A DNA stretch of 64,000 nucleotides, taken from Fulvia fulva (Eukaryota; Ascomycota; Dothideomycetes; Mycosphaerellales; Mycosphaerellaceae). The DNA lies in NCBI RefSeq assembly GCF_020509005.1, contig NC_063014.1, positions 2,170,001 to 2,234,000 on the forward strand. The letters run 5' to 3'. Positions 46,401 to 57,968 of the stretch are shown in pieces. Both the position numbers and the translations under genes were made by a program. Position 1 is the first letter of the stretch. Each line of letters opens with the position of its first letter. The notes beneath the pieces are model-generated. The model searched no databases. It was not told the origin of the DNA and saw only the letters and a program-made list of their open reading frames with translations.

Positions 46401-46872
46401 AGTCCGATCCCTACTTTGGGTGGTGGAGGTTGAAATCTCCTATCACGATGTTATGGTTTTGTTGGTCCATTGCTTCCGGGAGCCTTCCTAGCGTGTGTAG
46501 TTGTGTGCTGCTTCTGGACTCTGGAGGTGGGTTGTACACGCTATAGATCAGGACCTGGCCTTGAGTTGTTTTGAGCTACACTGTGGTGATATCCCTGTCG
46601 GTTCTCGGCCAGGCCTGCCAGTCCTCTGCTAGTACCTTCTTACTGACATAGATACAAGTTCGTGGGACTCCCTCGGTTCTGTTTATTACTACGTGGTATC
46701 TCGGGTCTCGCACAGTTGATGGAATCCTAGAGTGCGGGTTGATCCATAGTTCCTATATTGCTATAATGTGGTGTTCCTCCGGGTCTAAGGCTTGTAGAAA
46801 GCTCCTTTGGACCTTGTCTTTGCTTCTGTTCACATTATACTGAATGATTGATAGTCTGTTAGTATGAGGCAT
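43472..46872 (-). pseudogene. LINE-3 ORF2 (endonuclease-reverse transcriptase), few lesions
   Basis: ATG at 46872, overlapping the ORF1 stop as TGATG. Endonuclease: IIQYNVNRSKDKVQ (near 46845), AIQELWINPHS (near 46760), IYSVYNPPPESRSS (near 46540), VIGDFNLHHP (near 46450). RT: KAPGPDKIPNCYLKA (near 45490), SYRPIALLNTLGKLLEKV (near 45300), LDILGAFDNVSHVRLL (near 45090), TGIPQGSTLSPILFLL (near 44910), FVDDTNILAWSG (near 44815), then the thumb and LKRVLGAYKSTP (near 44330). Frame is held to about 44020, where an A-run (44009-44017) carries an indel; afterwards MRPGAPPAARTFGRYNY (43948) and the C-x-C-x9-H-x3-C knuckle (near 43750-43790) lead to the stop at 43472. About ten in-frame TAGs in total. 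Confidence 0.9.
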
Positions 46873-48170
46873 CAGGACATATTTGTGTCTAGGTCCGTTT
46901 GGTCTTGCTATTGGTCTTGCTGTTGGTTTTCCCGTCCCTCCTCCTGTTCTTCCCTTTGGGGTTGGTTCCCTATCATTTGGTTGATTCTCATTTGTCCATT
47001 GCTCTGCGCTGCCTTGTACAAGAACGTTGGTCTCCCTATTGCTAGCACTATTTGTGGCTCCTCTTGTGGCCGGGGTCTCTTATTCGGGTGGGTGGTTCTC
47101 TCTAGTTGTTTCTGTTCACCCACTAGGAACCTGGTTGGTGTTGTTACCCTTGCTTCCCGCGCTCTCCACTGGGCTGATAGTCTAACTGGGCATTGGTTTG
47201 ACCATACCGGGTGTTTTCTCCTACATGCTGCGCATCTTGTGTCCTCCTTCCGTTTTTGGCACTCTTAGGTCGCGTGATCGCCAGCACAGTGGGAGCAGAC
47301 TGGTGTGGCTTTGCTACACTTTGGGGCAATATGTCCGTACTATTGACAGTTGAAACATTGAAGGATTCTGTGGTTGCTCTGATGGATTTCTACATCCAGC
47401 CTCTCAAAGTCCCAGTACAACCCTTGGTCTAAGACCTTGTTCGCTTGCTCTAGTGTTGCAACCTATAAGATCAGCGAGGAGGCCCTCTTGCCCTCCTCTA
47501 TCTTCTTCTTGACCCACGCTGTCTTTGTGATCTGTAGTCCTGGTGCTGTTACCTGGTTTTGCCTCTAGAGGTTTGGTATATCCCTTTGTGTGTCAAAGGT
47601 TCGTGGGACCCTATGCGCAATTACTATGTACTGTTAATGGGAGACTTTCGCTGTGCTCCCGATCTTCAGTGTCCACTCCTTGTTTATTTCGAGGGCCTTC
47701 TTGTCCTATACGTATGCTATAAACAGCTTGACCCCTTTGTTGTCTGCCCTTGCCCCTACTATTCCCTTTACTCCGATCTTCTCGACTATCTCCCTCCCGG
47801 TCATCTTTTATATCTCTTCCTTCTCTTTCTGGTCCGTAATGTGGACTCGTAGTACTGTGCTTTAAGGGGGGGTAGGTTGGCTCGCGATTGTTGCCCAGGT
47901 CGTTAGGCCCTGGGTCTGTCTCGGGTCTCTTTGAGGGTTGTTTCTTGCGTTTCGTGTTACTGCCTCGATTGCTATGTTGACCGTAGTGCTTGTTTGTCGT
48001 TTGAGCGCCTTCAGTCCCCCGAGCAGTTCGCTCATTACTCCTTTCAGTGCTCTCTCCGGAAACCTCCCTTCTTCTGCCGCCACCATCTCTTCCGCCTTCT
48101 TGTAGAGCGTCCTCCACTCGTCTCCCCCTTGCTCTCGGTCGTCTACTGCCGTCGTCGTCGCCATTTTCAT
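46870..48170 (-). pseudogene. LINE-3 ORF1 (Gag-like, zinc knuckles), few stops
   Basis: MKMATTTAVDDREQGGDEW starts at 48170. Readable features: Lys/Glu-rich coiled-coil-like N-terminus to about 47990; TWATIASQPTPP at about 47870, then TAG; central RNA-binding region (REIVEKIGVKGIVGARADN near 47790; QYIVIAHRVPRTF near 47625); CCHC knuckle 1 (CFNC, one TAG, YGHIAPKC near 47350); knuckle 2 (CSHCAGDHAT, TAG, EC near 47300); a third motif (CAACRRKHPVW near 47235); and a Gln/Glu-rich tail. It ends with TGA inside TGATG at the ORF2 start. Stops are TAG only, at Gln/Trp positions. Confidence 0.88.
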
Positions 48171-48177
48171 CTCCTGT

Positions 48178-48404
48178 TCTAACCGGTTATATAGTTTATA
48201 AGCTTTACTAAGCCGATAACGTAAAGCACTAGTAAGCTAGGAATACTAGTAAGCTAAGATCTTTGTCTTAGTACGACTAACTTCTTAACTATTATACTAT
48301 ATCTTAATAATATAATGTATAATTGTCTAATAAAGAAGGTAGAATTGCTCTTACCCTCTCTACCTATAAGGGGGCCGTTCTTAATATAGGGCAAATAACG
48401 AAGT
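48178..48404 (-). other. Target duplication copy and upstream remnant of Copia-D
   Basis: 48178-48194 is the second copy of the LINE-3 target duplication. The minus-strand frame across it (LSKAYKLYNRLEPTRVIT) joins smoothly to the integrase start at 43251, showing pre-integrase sequence of Copia-D up to about 48250. A TAGCTTACTAGTATTCC segment at 48235-48250 recurs at 63611-63650. From 48261 to 48404 nothing is recognised. Confidence 0.5.
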
Positions 48405-48537
48405 TGTTAGACAGGCTATCTAAGAGGAGCATAAGGTACGGAAAGTTAATATACAAGCCGAGGCATACGGGCCGGCCCGTGCCGAGTCACGTGACCGACT
48501 GCTATTCACTAGACGCCAGCGTAGGCCTATAATACTA
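48405..48537 (-). repeat. 3' LTR of Gypsy-D
   Basis: 133 bp by polypurine-tract edge (starts TAGTATTATAGG on the minus strand at 48537) and a GTCTAACA end at 48405. It contains GGTCACGTGAC and CCTCGGCTTGTATATT as in the Gypsy-0 LTR. It is unusually GC-rich (CGGGCCGGCCCG). The outer edge is less certain than the inner one. Confidence 0.65.
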
Positions 48538-51500
48538 CCCCCCCTCCAAAAAATTGGCCTGTCCTTAGTACTATTATTCCTTACGACGTAGGCCTATACG
48601 AAGGTCGTATTATCCTCTAGATTCTCCGCTTTATTATCTATCGCTTTATTATTTATTACTTCGTCCTCTATAACGTTGTCTTCGTCGTTAGTCGTTAAGT
48701 TGTCTATCGCTACGCTCTTACGCTTTACTATACTATTATTATCCTCGCTATATTAGATACTAAGAGAGTCGTAGCGATTTCCGAAGTCTACGAAGGCCTC
48801 CGTTATAGGCGCTATATAGGAAGCTTCCTATTTATATTGACGTATATTGCTCGTGTTCCTACTATCGGTCGCTTTTCTCGGGTCCGTACTATACGGGTCT
48901 TTATCTAAAGCTACTATCGCTATTAGACTAATATAGTTATCTACCTTATATAGGAGAGCTATAGGCGCTAATTCTACCTAAAGGCGGTACCTACCTATAG
49001 TGACTACTTTAGCTATAACTAATACCGACGCGGAGGGGTTCGCTTTATTCGCTACCTATCCTTCTAGTGCTATAAAGCCGGTAGGTATTAGTTTCCTTAG
49101 GCTATTATAGTAGAAGTCTATTATAGAGGCGGCGGCTATCTCTATTATATCCTCCGCTAGCTCCTATATTAGATCCTCGTCGTCTCCTACCTAACTAACT
49201 AGATACTTATACTAGCCGTACTTCCTCCGTATGTTTAGGATCTTATCTATATACTAGAACTAATCAATTTCCTCTTCGTTCTCTATCTCGATCGGCGGTA
49301 GGGTTAGTTCTACTTAGCTAGGTAACGCTTTATATATAGAGAGTAAGAGGTTCGTATAGAATCCGTTATATAGGTTCTCTAGTAACCGCGGTAAGCTTAA
49401 GCAATACGTATCGTTCGGCAGTACTTCTGTTATTACGTAGGGGCCTACGTAGTAATAGTTAAGCTTCTTAGATAGCCGAGCTATACGAAAGTTATAGGTA
49501 CTTAAGTAGACTTTGTCGCCTACCTTATACGTAGGTACTAGCGTACAATATTAATTAGCGAAGTCGGCTTATAAGTCTTATGCTATATATATTGCTTCGT
49601 ATAGATACTCCCGTATGTCGCTCATTCTCTTTACGAAAGCGTCGGCCGATTATACGTTAAGCTTCTACTTTACGGGTATCGCTCGGATCGGAAGGTCTAG
49701 CTCGCCGTCTACGTATCGCGGTAGTTTGCCGTAGTTAGCTATAAATAGTAACACTCCCGTACTTTTAGATACTCTATTATTAGCTATAAATTCTACTAGT
49801 AGTAGCTAATCCGGCTAGTCGTCCTAGGTATAGTTAATAAAAGCTTAGAGGTACTTTTCTATTTCCTTATTCGTATTCTCGCTCTATTAATCAGTCTCGG
49901 GGTAGTATCTAGTAGATAACTTTCGCTTGATCTATAGCAACTCGTAGAGGCGTTACTAGAATACTAATAACTATTACGGACCGTAATTAGACGTAATCGA
50001 CGTTAGGAGCCCGTACCTACTAAATACGTACTTAATATAGATATACGCGATATACTCGGCCTTTATACTTAGTACTAGGGTTAAGCGCCTCTCCTTACTT
50101 AGTCTATTAGTTACTATTAGGACGTTCTAATAGGTCTAGCTATCGGTAGTATAGCGTCCTTCGGGTAGCTCGACTATAAAGTCTATAGCTACGTCTTCCT
50201 AGGTATCGAATAGAATCGGTATCGGGTATAGTAGGCTATATAGCTTTTTAGTTAAAGTCGTAGTGTTTATATATACTCGATAACTACGGTAGAAAGTACG
50301 AACGGTACGCGCTATCCTCGGCTATACGTAGTACTAGGTGACCTTCTTATACGTCTTAGCTCTTCCTAGATATCCGGTAGTAGGTATATCGTAGAAGGAC
50401 TTAATAATTCGGCTATAGACCGTATAATACTTATCTTCGGACGGTAGTACAAACAGTCTAAGCCCGCTAGACCGGTTCTTTATATAGATTATATCGTTAA
50501 TAATAATAGCGTCGCGGTCGTTAAGCTTACTACTACGGAGTAAAGTCACTTTCTATTTATTCCGGAGTTACTATAGAGCTTCTTAGGCGTTATCTTAGTT
50601 ATATAGCTTCTAGATGTCGGTCTCGAAGCCCTAGTTGATAACTATACTAGTGTTTATAGTCGTAGCTATAGATATAATCCTACTAGCTAAGAGACTTAGA
50701 GCCTTAGAGGCGGAGACGTTCATTCCTACTATACTAAGGAATCGTTTAGGGCCGAGTAGTACGCGGTTTTAGTGTTGTCGGCGTAGGTCGTTAGTATTAT
50801 ACCGCTCCGGTAGGTCCTATATCCGTCGTGTTAGGCTATCGGGCTTTCTACCTTATTTGCCCGGTCGATATACGATCTTAAAGAAGAACTAGTAGAGGAA
50901 TTCGGCCTAGCGTACTTAGCGTCGGTTTAGCTCTTTCGTAGTTATAAACTACTCTAGGTTTTCATAGTCGGAGTAGACGAGTACCGGCTTACCGCTATCT
51001 TATAGGTTCGTAAAGTAACCTTCCTTGCTATCTATATCTCCGGCTATAAGCTTAGGTCGCTATTCTTCGAAGGCCTTAACGATCGTAAGTAGTTCCTTAT
51101 CGTAGATATCGTAATTATATTCCTAGAGGGACATCTTCTTAGAAAGGTAAGCAATAGGCCGTAGTACGCCGTCTTTATCTTACTAGCTAAGTATAGTAGC
51201 CGTTACGAAGTTAGATATATTAGTTTCGAGCACTATCTCTCTTCCGGGTTTAAATATAGCTAATACGATACCTTCGGCGTCTATAAATGCCTGTTTAAGT
51301 CCCTCGTATACGGATTGACATTCTAGGGACTATATAAACACTACGTCCTTCTTAGTAAGCCTAACTAGCGGTAGGATAATCTTACTATAGTTCTTAATAA
51401 ATCTTCGGTCAAAGCCTACGAATCCGTTAAACGCGAGGATATTCTTAGCCGACTACGGCGTAGCCTAGTCTCGTATAGCCTATACTTTAGCTAGGTCTAT

Positions 51501-53451
51501 AGACACCCCGTCCTTACTACTAATAAGGCCTAGGTACTTCGTAGATTACGTATAGAACTCGTACTTAGAGAAGTCTAGTTATAATCCCGCGTCTTAAATC
51601 TTCTAAAGGACCTTCTTTATATGTCCTATATACTCTTCTAGGGTATCGCTAAAGATAAGAATGTCGTCTAAGTATATAGAGCAGAAATTATCTAGGAACT
51701 CGCGAAGAGTATCGTTAATATAAGATTGAAATGTGCCTAGCGTATTACATAATCTAAACGGCATTACTAAGCACTCGAACTGTCTATATCTAGTAGTAAA
51801 TACGGTCTTCTATTCGTAACCCTCCGTAATATAGATACGATTAAAGGCGGCGATTATATCGAGCTTAGTAAACTATTTCTTACCCGCTATCCTATTAAGC
51901 GTGTCTTATATTAAGGGGATAGGGTATCTAGACTTTAACGTAATAGCGTTTAGGCCGCGATAGTCTACGTATACCCGAAGTCTACTACTAGGCTTACGTA
52001 CTATAAGTTCGGGCGAAGCTATATCCGCTCGTCCTACGTACCTACGAATCTTCTAGTCGGCTAGGTAGCTATCCGTCTAACGCTTAATTACTTTATCCTC
52101 CTAAGGCGATATACGGAATAGATGCTTAAAAGGGGCCTTGCTTCCTTCCTTAAGGTTAATCTTATAATCGATACCTAGTCGGTATAGTAGTAGCTTATAT
52201 ACCGCCTAAGCCGAGAAGGTTCGGGCGTACTTACGGTACTCGGGTAGTAGGTGATCTACCGGGTCTATAATATTGTCCTTATTAAGCGAGTTATAGAACC
52301 GGTTATTATCTACTTACGCGTATATTTTATACGCCCGTAATAAGGGCCCGGATCTTTCTACTACTAGTATAAAGGCTACGGCTCGAGCGTCTAGTCGTTA
52401 CGTAGTCTTATTGTCTCCTACTATACTACAATTGCCTATTTTACGCCGTATAGAGTATGAGCTTAGCTAAGCGGTTAATATCGCGTATAAGTATAGAGGA
52501 TCGGTACTTTGCTTCGATCCTAGTAGTTCATCCTTTTCTCGGATGTATATAAGGTAGACTTAAGTACCCTTTCGTCTTATATATATTATAAAAGCTCCTA
52601 CTCCTACTTCTAGGATGTCTAGTAACTAATTATCCGGTATTATAGTTACGGTTACTTCTACCGGCGTTCTCCGGTCCTTTCCTAAGGAGTGCCTATATAG
52701 CTTCTTGATAGTGTCTCTTCCGTCTACTAGTAAGGGCAGTCTAGTATAGAGACGGGGCTCCGGTTCATTCTCTATAGCCACTACCGGATAGAAGGTTTAA
52801 TACGTCTATATAGGCTACTTTCCTTTATTCTAAACTGACTATACCTATACCGGCTTGCCGTCCTATAGGCATAGCTCTATATAGCGCTCCGAGTCGAGGG
52901 TCAGCGTCCTAGATTTATAATAGACACCTAGCTAATATACTATACTCTAAGACCTACCGAGGACTATATTATATTCGAGGTCGGCGAGCTACGTACTTAT
53001 GACTTCCTTATAACTATTTAGGTCTAGTTCTATCGTTATCTATTCCGTAATCTCTACTCCTAAGGTAGAGCTATCCGCTAGCGTAAGGAGTAGAGGCTCT
53101 AGTAACAAATAAACTATGAAATTGTTATTATACGTATATGTTCGGTCTATAAACTTAGAGTTAGTACCGATATTAAAGAACGACTGAAATTTGATACTAT
53201 TTGCTATACTAGGCATTACTAAGTATATTACTACCTTAGGTTACTATTCTTATTCCTTTCGAATTGTTCTTAAGGAACGCGAAGATTTCCTTAGCTCTTT
53301 ACCTAGTAGCGGTAGTAGCCCTAGTTCTTTTAGACTTCTAAGAGGCCTAATACTTACTACGCTTAAGTACTAGCCTAACCATTTCCCCGCTATTATAGAG
53401 TAGGTAGACGGGGTAGTATCTCGTAGTTAAAGAGCTTATATACTCGATTAG
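48535..53451 (-). pseudogene. Gypsy-D pol with integrase chromodomain, RIPed
   Basis: From 53451: end of gag after the knuckle (KLFNYEILPRLPTLQQ), then protease-like FFNIGTNSKFID (near 53180; Asp read as Asn) and YNIVLGRSQ (near 52950). [21 protein letters not shown] (near 51985), FTKLDIIAAFNRIYI (near 51870), [12 protein letters not shown] (near 51680, both Asp intact). RNase H: LETNISNFVTATILSQQDK (near 51215), ILYNYDIYDKELLTIV-like block (near 51110). Integrase: degraded HHCC (near 50260-50400), VAIDFIVELPEG (near 50195), SITSNYGPQLL (near 49995), YPETDQQSENTNKEIE (near 49905). Chromodomain near 49145-49225: YLVSQVGDDEDLIQELAEDI, with TAG at both expected Trp positions. The frame ends at the LTR edge. 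Confidence 0.87.
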
Positions 53452-53971
53452 TGTCAGGGCGAGAGCCTAGCCTATGAGATATAAGGGTAAAAGCGAGAAT
53501 ATAGGTACGAAGTATAGATACAAAAGGGTATAGTATGATTGCTACATAAAACAAAAGACGAAGAAAGCAAGAGAGGCCTAGGGAAGGCTAGATATTTATA
53601 CGCGACCCTCGCGAGTACGTATCCCCGCATTAATAGGGCTAACCCGTGCGAGGCCGCGCTTAGTAGCTTTGCTCAAAACCTTATTCCAACCTGCCCTACG
53701 TTCCGAGTCTTCTACATGCTTCTTCTAGGGTCTAGCGTAGTCGCGGGTGCTCGCGGGAGTGCCGTGAGTCATATAGTCACGAGCCGAAGTGAATCTATTA
53801 AGGTTTAGTAGAGGGGTAAATTTGGAGGGCTAGGTCCCGTAGTGAATGTTACGGGGTATATAATTCTTGGCGCTTATATACTAAGCTAGACTGTCACTTC
53901 TTAACGACTTCTGAGCACTCTAAGGCTCTTCTGTCCCTACCTTCTATATACTCTATAGGGAGACTATAATA
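53452..53971 (-). repeat. 3' LTR of Gypsy-E
   Basis: 520 bp, plus-strand edges TGTCAGGGCGAGAGCC and GACTATAATA. It contains GTCATATAGTCACGAG and a CACGTGC-like site (CACGTGC in the other LTR, TACATGC here). The open frames of about 90 codons in both LTRs (53539-53808, 59310-59579) are a consequence of LTR similarity; no protein is recognised. It is preceded on the minus strand by a TTCGGGGGGG purine-rich end. Confidence 0.92.
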
Positions 53972-56900
53972 GTAGCCCCCCCGAACAAAGCTAAGTTCCT
54001 ACGAAGCCGTAGTAGTTCTATATATCGAGGATGTTTAGCTTTAGTACTAGGCCTAGGCCTAATGTCATAGTCGATATACTATTAGTAAGCCCCGTCGAAG
54101 AGCTTAGATTCGAAGAGCCTACCGATATTGACTTCTAGGCCGTCTACGAGGGCGTAGTATTCTTCGATTGCTTAACGATTAAAGATGATATGTTGGATAG
54201 GTTCCTATAAGGTATCCTACTTAGGGCAACCTTACTATTCGACTTTATACTTGATCGGCGGTAGTCCTTTAACGTCGCTAGGCTCTACGCGGATTCCCCG
54301 GATCTTACGGACGGTATAGTCGTTAGAAGGTAGGTTAATAGGCTCGTCGACTTCTACTTTATCGGGAGGACCTAGTATGTCTTAGTTTTAGTTCGGGAAT
54401 AGGTCCTTAGCCGACGGCCGAAGGCGTACGGGATAGAAGACGTCGTGGATCTTTATGTTCGTAGGAAGAGCTAGACGGTAGGCGTGTGAACTGATACGCT
54501 CGGTAATCTTAAAAGGACCTAGGTTCTTCTAGTTCAGCTTCTTAGAGGGGCGGTCCGTCTTAATATTCTTAGAGTTAAGGTAGACTATATCGCCTACTTA
54601 GTAGTCGGGAGCTAGCTAGCGACGACGATTGGCTTAATCCTCGTAGATTGCTTATACGTACACTATCTCGTCGTGAACTTCTTTATAGATCTATAAGAGT
54701 ATAGTAGCGAACTCGTCTACTACTTACTCGTTTACGTCTTCGGTAGGCGGGAGAGGTTCTTCTAGTTCTATACCTATACGAGGGTAGTAACCTCTCGTAG
54801 TATAGAAGGGAGAGTAGCTAGTAGTCTCCGAGTCCTAGTTACGAGTAGCGAACTCTACCGTAGGGATATACTAAGGCCAATCCTTCTAGTAGTAGTCGAC
54901 GAAGTAACGAAGGACCTACTCGAGGATAGCGTTCGTAATTTCGGTCTGGCCGTCGGTCTGTAGCTAAAAACTAGTCGAGAGGTTATGCTTAATGCCTAGG
55001 ATAGTATATAGACGCTTCTAGAAGTACGAGATAAACTAGGTGCCTCTGTCAGAGGTGATGCTATCCGGGAGGCCTTTAAAGCGCCAGACGAATTCGTAGA
55101 ACAAGCGAGTAGTCTCCTTTACGGTCATACTCTAGTACGGGATTATGTACCGGTCCTTAGAGTAACGGTCCACGATTACTAGAAGGGCCTTTGCTTTTAC
55201 GCCGCTAAAGGTCTTACCGTAAGGAAGATCGGTAATAAAGTCTATAGTAATGTACTTCTACGGACGATTAGGAGCCGGGAGAGGGTGTAAGAGACCGTAG
55301 GGACGGTAGCGGTTAGCTTTAGCTCTTCGGTAAGTAGCGTAGTTTAGTACGTAGCGGCGGACGTCCTTCTAGGAATACGGCTACTAGTAACACCTAGCGA
55401 GGAGCTTATAGGTCTTAGCTACGCCTAGGTGACCCCTAGAGGCGGAGTCGTAGATGATTTGAAGAATCTTAGCTCGGATATTAGAGCCTTCGGGCTACGG
55501 TACGTAAAGCTTCTTACGGAAGTAGACGACACCTTCCTAGAGCTCGTACTCGGACAGCGAGAAGCCCGGGAATGTCCTCGCGCTAGATTCAAGGGCCTGA
55601 ACTAACTCTTAGGCGTCTATATCGGCATCGTACGCTGTTCGTACTCGTGCTATAATGCCTTCGGGCTGCTCCTTATTATCAAACCCCTTAAAGTCTAATT
55701 CGGATAAGCCGTCGGTCGTTACTAAGCCCTCTTTATCGTCGTTTAAGTCCTTAGCGTCCGAGGCGTATTCTTTAGGCTCGGATTCATCGTCACTCTCGTT
55801 AAGGTAGGTAGGAGCGAGTACGAGAGTAGTAAAGGAAGCGGCGAGCGTAGGCTAGCCGTTCGATAGGTACTCTCGAAGCTTAGAAGAGAGGTTGTGCTCT
55901 TTAATGACTTATTACCCTACGATTTGCCGGCCCCCTCTTCGATCAACTAGAGAGTTACTAGGGCGGCGGGTAAGGGCGTCGGCTATCGAGTTAGCCTTAC
56001 CGGGCGTATACGAGATCACGAAGTTGAACCGGGAGAGGAACTCGCTCTAGCGGGCCTAGCGACGATTAAGTAGCTTGCTCTTTATAAAGTAGACGAGGTT
56101 CTTATAGTCGGAGCTTACTTAGACGGGCATAGTAGAGCCTTCGAGCTCGGGGCGCTACTCTTCGAAAGCTTTAACGATAGCGAGAAGCTCCTTGTCGTAG
56201 ATCTCGTAGTTATACTCCGTAGCGGTCATGTTCTTAGAGAGGAAGGCGATAGGTAACTAGGGGGATTCAGGCGAGCGGCGTTATAGTAGGACACCGCCTA
56301 CTACGCCGTCGGATACGTCGGTCTCTATACGGGTCTCTAGTTCGAAATCGAAGTGCTATAGAAGCGGGTTCTTAATAAACTTCGCTTTAAGCAAGTCAAA
56401 AGCCTCCTAGCATTCGTCGGTCTAGGCGAACTTCTTACCCTTACGCGTAAGCTTCGTTAAAGGGCGTACTACGCCCGAAAATGCGTAGATGAAGCGGCGG
56501 TAGAAGTTAGTAAAGCCTAGGAAACCCTAGACCTCTTTAACGTTCGTAGGAGCATCCTATTCGACGATAGCGTCGATCTTCTCTTAGTCTATCTTAATGC
56601 CGTCTACGGTAATAATCAAACTAAGGAACTTGACTTCGGTCTTCTTAAACTCGTACTTATCGATATCGAGCTATAAGCCGGCGTCTACGAGCTTCTAAAG
56701 GACCTTATAGACGTGCTCGCGGTGCTCCTCCTTAGTCTCGCTATAGACTAGGATGTCGTCGATATAGGTAGTGTAGAACTAATCGAGGAACTCCTAAAGG
56801 ATATCGTTAATAAAGTTCTAGAAGGTACTAGGCCCGTTATAAACGCCGAAGGGTATAACGAGCGACTCGAACAGCCCGTAGCGAGTACGGAAGGCTATAA

Positions 56901-57968
56901 GATACTCGTGTCCTTCTACTATTTATAACTTATTGAACGTAGCGATAATATCGAGCTTAAGAAAGTACTTGGCCTTAGAGAGGCGCTCGAGCGTCTCCTA
57001 AATCAACGGTATTAGGTAGCGGTTCTTCTTTATAATAGCGTTTAAGCCTCGGTAGTCTACGTAGAAGCGTAGACTACCGCCGGGCTTCTTAACGAACATA
57101 ACGGGACTACTAGCGCTAGAACGGCTCGCTCGAATAAACCCCTTCTTTAGGTTCTCTTCGAGGTATCTCTTAAGGACGATAAGCTCTTCTCGGGATATAG
57201 AATATAACGGTCCGAACGGTGTCTCTATACCTTCTTCTAGCTCAATCTTATAGTCGTGAGGGCGATAAGGAGGCAGCTCGTCTACGGCTTTAGTATCGAA
57301 TACGTAGAGGATATAGTATGCCTAAGGAGGGACCTTCGTAGTAGGGTCGGTAGGTGTACGCTTCTTATCGAGCTTCTCGAGGGCGATGTCGATATCGCGG
57401 AGAGAGGCGGCGAAGACTTGAGCTTTAGGCTACTTAGTAGTAGTAGTAAAGGTAGCGGCGTTTACCTAGAAGATCTTAGTATACTTAGGACCGCGCTAAG
57501 GCGGCGGAGAAGGCGGAGGTGCCGGAGGAACTTCTAGAGGGAAGCTGATAGTAAGGGAAGTCTAGTCGATAATAGGTCGGTATCGTCTAAACTAGGGAAG
57601 GCCGAGGATAAACTTCTAATACGGTAGGGACGTAAGGAAGCTAGTGATCGACATACGCTTACCTCCGAGGGTGATTAACGTGTGTACAACATAAGTAATC
57701 TTACTAGTAGTAGTCTCCGTGCCGTTAAAGAGTTCAAGGGTACGAGGGTACTTTAGTTCCTAGGGTTCGAGGTTAAGAGAGGTCGCGAGTTTATAGTCTA
57801 TAAAAGACTCGCCTAGTACGCTAGTGTCTATAAGAGTAAGATTAGAAGAAGAGAGTTTCTTTAAGCCGATATTTACATTCGTAACGAACGGTTTATAAGC
57901 GTAGTCCTTGCCCGTCTCGTCGTATAGGTCTAGCTATACTATATTGATCCTTAACTTCTTTCCTCTCT
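53972..57968 (-). pseudogene. Gypsy-E pol (PR, RT, RH, IN, chromodomain), RIPed
   Basis: Pol follows gag in the -1 frame. Protease: LTLIDTSVLGESFIDYK (near 57845; family form D-S/T-G). [22 protein letters not shown] (near 57105), FLKLDIIATFNKLQI (near 56970), TTYIDDILVYSET (near 56770, catalytic Asp pair kept). RNase H: ETRIETDVSDGVVGGVLLQ (near 56345), [20 protein letters not shown] (near 56220). Integrase: zinc region HLGVAKTYKLLARCYQQP (near 55430), YITIDFITDLPYG (near 55265), ITSDRGTQFIS (near 55060), TDGQTEITNAILEQVLRYF (near 54965), PSKKLNQKNLGPFKI (near 54560). Chromodomain near 54185-54255 (KYKVE, two stops, GCPK, stop, DTL, stop, EPIQHI) with TAG at expected Trp sites. Near-complete; only stops and point changes inactivate it. 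Confidence 0.9.

Larger units (their letters stand above)
43269..48177 (-). mobile_element. LINE-3: full-length Tad-like LINE, least mutated element of the window
   Basis: About 4.9 kb reading right to left: an 8-bp leader, ORF1 (48170-46870), ORF2 (46872-43472), 3' UTR and an (ATAG)n tail next to the 17-bp target duplication. CA and TG are frequent, and only scattered TAGs and one frameshift interrupt the frames. It inserted into the Copia-D fragment, whose sequence resumes at 48195. The very short 5' UTR could mean a true start here or a slight 5' truncation. Confidence 0.93.
48405..53451 (-). mobile_element. Gypsy-D: Ty3/gypsy chromovirus, 5' part removed at Gypsy-E
   Basis: Minus strand: 3' LTR (48405-48537), polypurine tract (GGAGGGGGGG, 48538-48548), pol (48535-53370) and a short end of gag. 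It stops at 53451, exactly where the left LTR of Gypsy-E starts; gag and 5' LTR are missing. The RT and LTR are related to Gypsy-0. It is heavily RIPed but in continuous register over most of pol. Confidence 0.85.

Noticed and set aside
47611..48117. 168-codon minus-strand frame rich in Arg, Glu and Gly
   Set aside because: It overlaps LINE-3 ORF1 in another frame; the zinc knuckles and the conserved start belong to the frame starting at 48170.
48323..48532. 69-codon plus-strand frame near 48.4 kb
   Set aside because: It overlaps the GC-rich LTR of Gypsy-D and no domain supports it.
53539..53808. 89-codon open frame, repeated almost identically at 59310-59579
   Set aside because: Both lie inside the two LTRs of Gypsy-E; the similarity is due to LTR duplication and no protein feature is recognisable.
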